From positions 1 to 7,192 of the forward strand of contig JBGPIL010000113.1 in the NCBI GenBank assembly GCA_041484905.1: DNA of 7,192 nucleotides. The letters are read 5' to 3'. Under the pieces are notes generated by a model. It searched no databases, had not been told where the DNA came from, and saw nothing but the letters and a program-made list of their open reading frames with translations. Of the stretch, positions 1 to 5,150 are shown piece by piece (within the stretch, counting starts at the first letter, position 1; the number at the start of each line of letters is the position of its first letter). Origin of the DNA: JACQCE01 sp041484905. GTDB taxonomy: Bacteria; Nitrospirota; Nitrospiria; JACQCE01. A program made the translations under genes and the position numbers.

Positions 1-209
1 ATCTGCTTGGAGAGCGCCAGGCTGATAAACGCGCCGCCGAAGCCCAGGACGACCGACCAGAGCAGCAGCGTTTGATCGACCGAACCGCGGACGTCGATCC
101 CGAAGGCGGGCAGAACCACGTTGACCAGAATCGAGAACGTGATCGATAAGGTAATAAAAATCAGAACATTGGCAATGAGCAGCATGACAATTCCCTTAAG
201 CCATTTCAT
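1..209 (-). CDS. htpX: HtpX membrane zinc metalloprotease, N-terminal fragment
   Basis: The gene starts at an ATG at 207-209 on the minus strand and runs off the left edge, so only about 69 residues are seen. They hold an N-terminal membrane helix beginning MKWLKGIVMLLIANVLIFI, a periplasm-type loop, and a second hydrophobic stretch ending GFGGAFISLALSK. That last segment matches the conserved second helix of HtpX, which has GFGG(S/A)F(V/I)SL. The catalytic HExxH motif would lie beyond the window. HtpX is an inner-membrane M48 protease that degrades misfolded membrane proteins. The start is supported by the family N-terminus and by an AAAGGAC Shine-Dalgarno site at 217-223, 9 nt upstream; a second AAAGGAC copy lies at 227-233. 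A promoter is seen at 289-317. The identification rests on the two helices only. Confidence 0.85.
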   Translation of the reverse strand, partial: MKWLKGIVMLLIANVLIFITLSITFSILVNVVLPAFGIDVRGSVDQTLLLWSVVLGFGGAFISLALSKQ

Positions 210-288
210 CGTGCGAGTCCTTTCGTGTCCTTTAAGTATTCTTTTTGGTGGTCGTGTTCAGTATTTTAAGTTTTTAACGTGCAGTCAA

Positions 289-317
289 ATTATAAACCAG
301 CCCCGCCGTCTATTCAA
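289..317 (-). promoter_or_regulatory. Predicted sigma-70 promoter of htpX
   Basis: Read on the minus strand, a perfect TATAAT (294 to 289) lies 17 bp downstream of TTGAAT (317 to 312; four of six matches to TTGACA). The predicted start is near 282, giving a leader of about 73 nt before htpX. Prediction from sequence only. Confidence 0.55.
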
Positions 318-402
318 CTGGTGGGGGGGCTATCGGCTCAACCAAGGGGAGTTCATCGGCACAGGCCGTCTGCGCTTGCGGTGCTCGACGGGTTATTTAT
401 CT

Positions 403-444
403 GTGGGGGACCGTGCGGTGCAGTAGCTCCTCCGATGCCCCCAC
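403..444. repeat. Inverted repeat, 7-bp arms GTGGGGG / CCCCCAC
   Basis: GTGGGGG at 403-409 is matched by CCCCCAC at 438-444 around a 28-nt loop. The loop itself starts with a small ACCG/CGGT dyad at 410-419. It could form the outer stem of a branched hairpin. Confidence 0.45.
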
Positions 445-459
445 GCCCCGGCCGCTCTC

Positions 460-496
460 GGCTGCCGCATCATTGAAGCCATATATGGCGGCAGCC
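460..496. repeat. Inverted repeat, 9-bp arms, with a palindrome in its loop
   Basis: GGCTGCCGC at 460-468 is the exact reverse complement of GCGGCAGCC at 488-496, with a 19-nt loop. A separate perfect palindrome, GCCATATATGGC at 478-489, overlaps the loop and the right arm, so the two structures would compete. No T-tract follows, so this is not an intrinsic terminator. Confidence 0.6.
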
Positions 497-546
497 TCCA
501 GAGGGCACTCCTCACCGCCCCGGCTGAGCCTCATGAAAGGGAAAGA

Positions 547-562
547 AGCAGACACCTCTGCT
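547..562. repeat. Short perfect hairpin, 6-bp stem and 4-nt loop
   Basis: AGCAGA (547-552), CACC loop, TCTGCT (557-562). It lies 12 nt before the terminator-like hairpin at 575-592 and may belong to the same transcript. Confidence 0.45.
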
Positions 563-574
563 CACGCCGTTCCA

Positions 575-592
575 GCCAGCTCCTGGCCTTTT
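575..592 (+). terminator. Possible weak intrinsic terminator on the plus strand
   Basis: GCCAG (575-579), CTC loop, CTGGC (583-587), then CTTTTCATTTT. The stem is only 5 bp and the T-tract is interrupted, so this is weak. It would fit as the 3' end of a transcript covering the hairpin cluster, but no plus-strand promoter upstream was identified. Confidence 0.25.
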
Positions 593-677
593 CATTTTGA
601 GTATTCGTGTTCATCGTATTCTCTTGTCCAGCGAAACGTCATCTATTGCAATCTACGAGGAAACGACAAAAGGAGGT

Positions 678-705
678 TTGACAGTAATACGGAACCGTAT
701 AAAAT
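678..705 (+). promoter_or_regulatory. Predicted sigma-70 promoter of the broken membrane gene
   Basis: A perfect TTGACA at 678-683 is followed, after 16 bp, by TAAAAT at 700-705 (five of six matches to TATAAT). The predicted start near 712 lies just before the ATGs at 716 and 728, so the message would have almost no leader. An AAAAGGAGG at 668-676 lies upstream of the promoter and is not followed by a usable start codon. Confidence 0.45.
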
Positions 706-715
706 TAGTTTGCTT

Positions 716-1157
716 ATGGCCGTCTCAATGTTTTATCAGAAAAACCACTTTTGGTGGCTGCTTACTGCAGTACTGGGGGCAGTAGGAATGATTTCAAGTT
801 TACCGTGGCGATTAACAGTGGACTTTACGCTGTTAGTTATACCCATAGTCATTTATCTAATTGTGCTGACAGCAATAATCGGATATCTCAAGCCCGATCG
901 TCCTTGGCGATGGGTGTCGCAAGCGTTATATTCTTTCCACTGTTTCTCTACGGTGTTTTTGCGGCATCTTTTGACCGCCCAATGCATCCAGAAGATATAA
1001 TATTTTTTGTTTGGTTTACCATTGTTGTACTTATTCCAGCTTCTGCTGTTCAATTGGTGCTATCTCTCATCGGGGCCTATTTAGGCGCATATATCAGGCG
1101 GGGGAAGGTAGTATTTGAAAAGGTTCAATATCTGTCATTTGAGATCTGTCGTTTCCC
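716..1157 (+). pseudogene. Frameshifted small four-helix membrane protein, family not recognised
   Basis: Two plus-strand frames together give a coherent four-helix membrane protein. The first frame, from ATG 716 or 728, encodes FWWLLTAVLGAVGMI, then FTLLVIPIVIYLIVLTAIIGYL and KPDRPWRW. The second frame, from about 912, continues GVASVIFFPLFLYGVF, a short loop with FDRPMHPED, and a last long helix ending LIGAYLGAYIRRGK. Joining them needs one extra G in the GGG run at 912-914, so the gene carries a 1-nt deletion or a sequencing error. No slippery heptamer for programmed shifting is seen. The second frame has no stop until 1243-1245, and it reads into sequence that is antisense to the metG-tail remnant, so the true 3' end is probably lost near 1157. 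GC is about 42%, far below the flanking housekeeping genes, which suggests foreign origin. No function is assigned. Confidence 0.55.
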
Positions 1158-1241
1158 TTATTTCACCTTCATCCCCTCCGGCACCTCTTCGATCAGCGTG
1201 AGGAGGCCGGCGACGGCGTGCTGGCCGGCACGAATGGCTGG
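1158..1241 (-). pseudogene. Remnant of a second metG 3' end
   Basis: On the minus strand a 27-codon stretch ends EEVPEGMKVK followed by TAA (1158-1160). These ten residues and the stop are identical to the end of the intact methionyl-tRNA synthetase gene at 1887. Upstream residues also align: AG..., then VA.L and other conservative matches. By hand alignment, 55 of 72 nt match (about 76%). In the ten identical codons all four base differences are silent (GTG/GTC twice, CCG/CCC, GAA/GAG), so this copy diverged under selection before it was broken. The frame is closed upstream by a stop at 1242-1244, so only the very end of the tRNA-binding domain survives. The remnant ends 8 nt before the toxin-antitoxin promoter. 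Confidence 0.75.
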
Positions 1242-1249
1242 TTAAGTGA

Positions 1250-1278
1250 TTGCCATATGATACCAAATTTGGTACAAT
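1250..1278 (+). promoter_or_regulatory. Promoter of the toxin-antitoxin operon
   Basis: TTGCCA at 1250-1255 and TACAAT at 1273-1278 are separated by exactly 17 bp, each with one mismatch to consensus. The predicted start near 1285 lies after the ATG at 1282, which argues for the GTG at 1303 as antitoxin start. The spacer and -10 overlap the palindrome at 1261-1274. Confidence 0.65.
1261..1274. promoter_or_regulatory. Palindromic operator of the toxin-antitoxin operon
   Basis: TACCAAATTTGGTA is a perfect 14-bp palindrome that covers the spacer and first two bases of the -10 box. Phd/YefM antitoxins bind short palindromes at their own promoters and repress, with the toxin as co-repressor, so this is the expected autoregulatory site. 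Binding itself is inferred. Confidence 0.65.
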
Positions 1279-1302
1279 TTAATGAACCTTAAAGGAGGTC
1301 AT

Positions 1303-1587
1303 GTGGCTCTCAGTTTGACCGAAGACATCAAGACGGTGTCAGACCTGAAAAAGCATATGCGTGAGGTCCTGGATCAATTGCATCGCACGGGCCGGCCGGT
1401 TATTGTGACGGTCAACGGCAAACCGGATGCGGTGTTGCTGGAAGCGGCTGTTTTCGAAAAAAAATTAAAGGCCCTAAACCTCTCGCTGTTTTTAGCGGAA
1501 GCCGAAGAAGACGTTCACGCCGGCCGGACTCGATCCGCACGCGCATTTCTCAAATCTTTCAAGCATGCCCAAAAAATATCGCGTTAA
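1303..1587 (+). CDS. Type II antitoxin, Phd/YefM family
   Basis: This 94-residue protein (GTG start, MALSLTEDIKTV...) has the Phd/YefM layout. An N-terminal DNA-binding half, with VSDLKKHMREVLDQLHRTGRPV and VTVNGKPDAVLL, is followed by a short C-terminal half (EAEEDVHAGRTRSARAFL) of the kind that wraps and neutralises the toxin. An in-frame ATG at 1282 would add seven residues. I prefer GTG 1303 because the AAAGGAGG ribosome site at 1291-1298 lies just before it and the predicted transcription start is downstream of 1282. An ATG at 1301 is out of frame. The stop overlaps the toxin start by 23 nt. The protein should repress its own promoter through the palindrome at 1261-1274. A run of eight A at 1457-1464 is a possible slippage point. 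Confidence 0.88.
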   Translation: MALSLTEDIKTVSDLKKHMREVLDQLHRTGRPVIVTVNGKPDAVLLEAAVFEKKLKALNLSLFLAEAEEDVHAGRTRSARAFLKSFKHAQKISR

Positions 1588-1882
1588 GATTACGCGGCAT
1601 GCTGAAAAAGACATCCAGGCGATTTATACTTACATTCGAGGCGATCGCCCCCACGCCGCCAAAGATTTTATCGCTGAATTAGAACGCCAGATCTCGTTGC
1701 TCGAACAATTCCCCTTGCGGTGTCCCGTCATTACAGAAGCGTCCGACCTGGGCGCTGTCTACAGGCATCTGCTGTATGGGGAGTATCGAACGATTTTTCG
1801 CGTCGTCGGAAAGGCCGTCTACATCCTCAGAGTGATCCACGGCGCGCGGCTGCTTGACGTGGATATCCTCGGCCCCCTATAG
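1565..1882 (+). CDS. Type II toxin, RelE/ParE family
   Basis: The 105-residue basic protein has the RelE/ParE fold pattern. It opens with a beta strand and helix (YRVKITRHAEKDIQAIYTYI), then a second helix (AAKDFIAELERQISLLEQFP), and closes with the family's strand block, YRHLLYGEYRTIFRVVG, VYILRVIHGAR and LLDVDIL. The length is normal and no residue pattern is broken, so the gene looks intact. RelE members cut mRNA on the ribosome and ParE members poison DNA gyrase. The sequence resembles ParE-like members more, but the target cannot be settled by eye. The ATG lies inside the antitoxin gene with no clear ribosome site, so translation is probably coupled to the antitoxin. The stop is 4 nt from the convergent metG stop, with no terminator between them. 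Confidence 0.88.
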   Translation: MPKKYRVKITRHAEKDIQAIYTYIRGDRPHAAKDFIAELERQISLLEQFPLRCPVITEASDLGAVYRHLLYGEYRTIFRVVGKAVYILRVIHGARLLDVDILGPL

Positions 1883-1886
1883 ATGA

Positions 1887-3980
1887 TTATTTGACCTTCA
1901 TCCCCTCGGGGACCTCCTCCATCGGACTGATCAGGCTGGCGACGCTGCCGTCGCCGGCGGCCAGAACCATGCCCTGCGATTCGACGCCCATGAGCTTGGC
2001 CGGGCGTAGATTCGCGATGATGACCACCTGTTTGCCGATCAACTGATCCGGCTCATATTTGGTCCCGATGCCGGCGACGATTTGTCGTTCCTCCGTGCCC
2101 AGACTGACGCGCAATTTGAGCAGTTTCTGCGAGTTGGGGATGCGTTCGGCGGCTAGAATGCGCGCCGTGCGAAGATCCATCCGGGAAAAATCGCCGATCG
2201 TGATCTGACCGGGCGCCTGCCCACTCCCGCCTGTAGAAGTGGCGGATGACTGGCGGCCCTGACCGGCGGCCTGGGGCTGCTCTTTCTGTTGTTTCTGCTG
2301 TTTCTGAGGTTTTTGTTCCTGTGGGCTTTGTTGGCCCTGCGGAGCGGGTTTGTCGGTCGGCGCGGCCGGTTTTCCTCGTCCGGTGGCCTGCCGTTGTCTG
2401 GCCGCTTCCTCGGCCGCTTTTTCCTCCTCCGTCGGCTCCAGGCGGGGGAACAGTGGCTCGGTCTTCTTGACAGTGGTGCCGGGTCTGAGTGCGCCGATCC
2501 GTGCGCTTTTGGCGAGCGTCCATGTGTCGAATGACGGTTTGATCCCCAACTGGATCAGAATCCGTTCGGAGGTCTGGGGCATGAAGGGATAGAGATAGAG
2601 GCTGACCAGATGCAGCGATTCGGCCAGATTGTACAGGACGGTGGAGAGGCGTTGTTTTTTCTTGATCTGCTTGTCGAGGTTCCACGGCGCCGTGATTTCG
2701 ATATACCGGTTGGCCGTCTCGACCACTTCCCAGATTGCCTGGAGCGCGCGGTGAAACGCCAGCTCGCCCATCGCGGCGCCGATTTTTCCGCCCAGTCCGG
2801 CCACGGCTTTGTTCAATTGATCATCCTCTTTCATCTTGGCCGAAGAGGTTCTGGGTGGAATCCGGCCGCCCGCGTACCGGTCGATCATCGAGAAGGTGCG
2901 GAAGCAGAGGTTGCCCAGGTCGTTGGCCAGATCGCTGTTGTAGCGTTGCCGCACGGCCCGTTCGGAAAAGTCGCCGTCCTGGCCGAACGGCACCTCGCGC
3001 AGCAGAAAGTAGCGGAACCCGTCGACGCCGTAGCCATCGACCATGGCGAACGGATCGACGACGTTGCCCTTGCTCTTTGACATTTTTTCGCCGTTCACCG
3101 TCCACCAGCCGTGGGAGAAGATCTGCCTCGGCAGCGGCAGCTCCGCGGCCATGAGGAAGGCCGGCCAGTAGACGGCGTGAAAACGCAGGATGTCCTTGCC
3201 GATCAGGTGCAGGTCGGCCGGCCAGAAACGCCGGATCCGCTGGACGTTGTTCGGGTAGCCGACGACGGTCAGATAATTGACCAGCGCGTCGAACCAGACG
3301 TAGGCGATGTGCTTGGGGTCGTTCGGCAGGGGGATGCCCCAGCTGAAACCGGTCCGGCTGATCGACAGGTCCTTCAACCCGCCGGAGACGAAGCTGACGA
3401 TTTCGTTGCGCCGGCTGTCCGGCTGGATCATCTTGGGATGCTGGTTGATCCAGCGCAGAAGCTGGTCCTGATATTTCGACATGGCGAAAAAGTAGCTTTC
3501 CTCTTTGATCTTCTCGACCGGCCGGCCGCAGGTCGGGCAGGTCTGGTTGACCAGTTGCAGTTCGGTCAGGAATGTTTCGCATGGCACGCAGTACCAATCT
3601 TCATATTCGCCCTTGTAAATATCGCCCTTGGCCTCCAGTTTTTTGAAGAGGGCGGCGACCGCGGCCGCGTGACGCGGCTCGGTGGTGCGGATAAAGTCGG
3701 TGTGGGAGATGTTCAGCCGCTGCCAGAGCGTTTGAAACCGCTGCACCATCCGGTCGGCGAGCGCCTGGGGGCTTTCGCCCGCCGCGGCCGCGGCCTTCTC
3801 CACCTTTTGACCGTGTTCGTCGGTACCGGTCAGAAAGAGGGTTTCATAGCCGCAGAGCCGTTTGTACCGGGCCATGGCGTCGGCGGCGACGGTGGTGTAG
3901 GCGTGGCCGATGTGCGGCACGTCGTTGACGTAATAGATTGGGGTAGTCACATAGTAACGGGGACGTCGCATACGAAGCAT
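1887..3980 (-). CDS. metG: Methionyl-tRNA synthetase with C-terminal tRNA-binding domain
   Basis: The 697-residue enzyme charges tRNA-Met with methionine in the cytosol. The class I Rossmann core carries HIGH at residues 23-26 and KMSKS at 299-303 (GEKMSKSKGN). One zinc knuckle is formed by C131, C134, C148 and C151, as in one-zinc bacterial enzymes. The helical anticodon-binding domain includes YIEITAPWNL (about 426-435) and the core ends at FPRLE (511-515). A low-complexity linker rich in Q, P and K (about 519-592) leads to a Trbp111/EMAPII-like domain (593-697, from ITIGDF, with GM(V/K) and VPEGMKVK at the end). An AAAGGAG site at 3984-3990 lies 3 nt before ATG 3980 and 12 nt before an in-frame ATG at 3971. 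The latter gives a more typical N-terminus, so the start may be either. The gene is 30 nt downstream of holB. Confidence 0.97.
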   Translation of the reverse strand: MLRMRRPRYYVTTPIYYVNDVPHIGHAYTTVAADAMARYKRLCGYETLFLTGTDEHGQKVEKAAAAAGESPQALADRMVQRFQTLWQRLNISHTDFIRTTEPRHAAAVAALFKKLEAKGDIYKGEYEDWYCVPCETFLTELQLVNQTCPTCGRPVEKIKEESYFFAMSKYQDQLLRWINQHPKMIQPDSRRNEIVSFVSGGLKDLSISRTGFSWGIPLPNDPKHIAYVWFDALVNYLTVVGYPNNVQRIRRFWPADLHLIGKDILRFHAVYWPAFLMAAELPLPRQIFSHGWWTVNGEKMSKSKGNVVDPFAMVDGYGVDGFRYFLLREVPFGQDGDFSERAVRQRYNSDLANDLGNLCFRTFSMIDRYAGGRIPPRTSSAKMKEDDQLNKAVAGLGGKIGAAMGELAFHRALQAIWEVVETANRYIEITAPWNLDKQIKKKQRLSTVLYNLAESLHLVSLYLYPFMPQTSERILIQLGIKPSFDTWTLAKSARIGALRPGTTVKKTEPLFPRLEPTEEEKAAEEAARQRQATGRGKPAAPTDKPAPQGQQSPQEQKPQKQQKQQKEQPQAAGQGRQSSATSTGGSGQAPGQITIGDFSRMDLRTARILAAERIPNSQKLLKLRVSLGTEERQIVAGIGTKYEPDQLIGKQVVIIANLRPAKLMGVESQGMVLAAGDGSVASLISPMEEVPEGMKVK
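2204..2426 (-). repeat. Low-complexity Q/P/K-rich linker in metG
   Basis: The segment encodes roughly residues 519-592 of MetRS, between the catalytic core and the C-terminal tRNA-binding domain. It includes the repetitive run EQKPQKQQKQQKEQPQ. The DNA of that run is a repeat of CTG/TTT-rich triplets near 2275-2335 on the plus strand. Linkers here vary between species and are expected to be flexible. Confidence 0.7.
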
Positions 3981-3989
3981 GGGCTCCTT

Positions 3990-3999
3990 TGTCCGGACA
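3990..3999. promoter_or_regulatory. 10-bp palindrome ahead of the metG ribosome site
   Basis: TGTCCGGACA at 3990-3999 lies between the holB stop and the metG Shine-Dalgarno site and overlaps the first A of that site. It could form a very short hairpin or be a chance site in GC-rich DNA. Confidence 0.2.
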
Positions 4000-4010
4000 G
4001 CGGCGATCGG

Positions 4011-5150
4011 TCATGAGGCGGTCGGCTCCTGGAGTCGGGATCGACGGGGAGCGGCAAGACAGGCCTCCCTCAGGGCGATCAGCCACTGTTCCAATAGTAA
4101 GTGTCGGTTGATGTTGCGGAACGAAGCCCGCCATGACCAGTGCAGTTGCGCGGCCAATTCGCTGCAGGCCGCGATCGGCAACTGTCGGGCGGCGCGTTGC
4201 GCCGAGGGAAACCGGGGCGACGCCCCGGCTGTTTCTGAGTGACCGGTGTGTTCTTGGTGCCCGGTTGGTTCTTGATCCCAGGTTGGTTCTTGATCAATGG
4301 TCAGGCGGACGGCATCCTGCAGCCACAGCAGCAGCCAGCGCAGCGTGCGCTCGAACTGCTCCGGCGTCTGGGCCGCCGTTTCCGCCCCTTCGGTAAGACG
4401 AAACAACGCCTGGCCGGCTCCGGTCCGCTCCAGGCCGCTGTCTGAGATCCCCAAGCTGTCAGAAATCCAATGATCAATCTGGTCTCGTTCCTCCCGGAGT
4501 GCCGAGGGATCGACGGCCAGCGCTTTGCCGATGCAGCCGCCGGCGACGGCGCCGACGAGCGCGGCGTCATCCGCGGACCAGTGTTGCTCGGCGATCAGCC
4601 ACGGTGTGAGCTGTTCCGGGTCAAGCGGGGCAAATCGGATAAGGTGGCACCGCGAGCGCAAGGTCGGCAACAGGTCGTCCGGCGAGGCGCTGATGAGGAT
4701 GAGCAGGCTGGAGGGCGGCGGTTCTTCCAGGGTTTTCAGCAGGCAATTCGCCGCTTCCTGGTTGAGCCGGTCGGCCCGGTCGATCAGCACGATCTTGCGC
4801 GAGCCCGACCAGGCGGTGAACCCGAGTGCGGTCTGGACGGCCCGGATCTGTTCGATTTTGATGAAGAGCCCGTCCGGTTCGATGACGACCAGATCGGGGT
4901 GGCTGCCCGCCAGGGCCATGACGCAGGCACGGCAGGTGCCGCAGCCGCCGAACCCTGTGTTCGGCGGGGCCTCACAATTGATGGCCATGCTCCACCGTTG
5001 GGCGACCAGTCGTTTGCCGATGCCGTCCGGCCCTGTGAAGAGGTAGGCGTGGGCGAGTCGTTGGGCGCGCACGGCGGCCTGGAGCAACCGTTGCGCTTGC
5101 TCGTGGCCGACGATTGGATAGGCAGCGGGATGTGCGGCGTGGGTGGTCAT
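4011..5150 (-). CDS. holB: DNA polymerase III, delta prime subunit of the clamp loader
   Basis: The 379-residue AAA+ protein is the stator subunit that works with DnaX and delta to load the beta clamp. It opens with YPIVGHEQAQRLLQAAV and then AHAYLFTGPDGIGKRL; this P-loop (about 40-46) has R instead of S/T after the lysine. A zinc module uses C59, C70, C73 and C76. The Walker B region reads VLIDRADRLN (121-130), with R where ATPases have E. The sensor 1 and SRC region follow (LLKTLEEPPP, then LRSRC at 164-168). Degenerate ATP sites are usual in delta prime, which often does not hydrolyse ATP. The C-terminal collar domain contains a hexapeptide repeat (285-308). The ATG overlaps the tmk stop as ATGA, with AGGA 9 nt upstream, so translation is coupled. 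Confidence 0.93.
   Translation of the reverse strand: MTTHAAHPAAYPIVGHEQAQRLLQAAVRAQRLAHAYLFTGPDGIGKRLVAQRWSMAINCEAPPNTGFGGCGTCRACVMALAGSHPDLVVIEPDGLFIKIEQIRAVQTALGFTAWSGSRKIVLIDRADRLNQEAANCLLKTLEEPPPSSLLILISASPDDLLPTLRSRCHLIRFAPLDPEQLTPWLIAEQHWSADDAALVGAVAGGCIGKALAVDPSALREERDQIDHWISDSLGISDSGLERTGAGQALFRLTEGAETAAQTPEQFERTLRWLLLWLQDAVRLTIDQEPTWDQEPTGHQEHTGHSETAGASPRFPSAQRAARQLPIAACSELAAQLHWSWRASFRNINRHLLLEQWLIALREACLAAPRRSRLQEPTAS
4227..4298 (-). repeat. Four 18-nt tandem units in holB encoding hexapeptides
   Basis: Reading the coding strand, residues 285-308 consist of IDQEPT, WDQEPT, GHQEHT and GHSETA. Units one and two differ only in the first codon (15 of 18 nt identical), and units three and four are progressively more diverged. 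The unit length keeps the frame. It lies in the C-terminal collar domain, probably in a surface loop. Confidence 0.8.

Larger units (their letters stand above)
318..677. other. Non-coding interval with a GC-rich core and clustered inverted repeats
   Basis: I see no convincing gene here. Plus-strand frames stay open from 413, but their translation is low-complexity and proline/serine-rich without any family feature. The stretch from about 300 to 590 is GC-rich while both flanks are AT-rich, so it looks like a discrete block. It contains four perfect inverted repeats: 403-409 with 438-444, 460-468 with 488-496, 547-552 with 557-562, and 575-579 with 583-587. No tRNA-like T-loop, transposase fragment or named riboswitch is apparent. 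It may be a structured RNA, a repetitive intergenic element or decayed sequence. Confidence 0.5.

Noticed and set aside
413..715. Plus-strand open frame upstream of the membrane protein
   Set aside because: The translation is S/P/A-rich without any domain, lacks a ribosome site and crosses several inverted repeats. Only the part after 716 looks like protein.
905..920. Programmed -1 frameshift in the membrane gene
   Set aside because: There is no slippery heptamer, only a plain GGG run, and no obvious downstream stimulator. Mutation or sequencing error is simpler.
853..1053. 66-residue minus-strand frame inside the membrane gene
   Set aside because: It is antisense to the clear hydrophobic helices and shows no family feature or ribosome site.
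1895..1915. CCCC-TC-GGGG as a terminator for metG or the toxin
   Set aside because: The loop would be only two bases, there is no T-tract, and the sequence encodes the conserved PEG of the MetRS tail.
2821..3597. 258-residue minus-strand frame overlapping metG
   Set aside because: It is an out-of-frame shadow of metG, rich in R, P and Q with no motif.
3111..4016. 301-residue plus-strand frame opposite metG
   Set aside because: It is antisense to the well-conserved MetRS core, as expected from GC-rich third positions; its translation has no recognisable motif.
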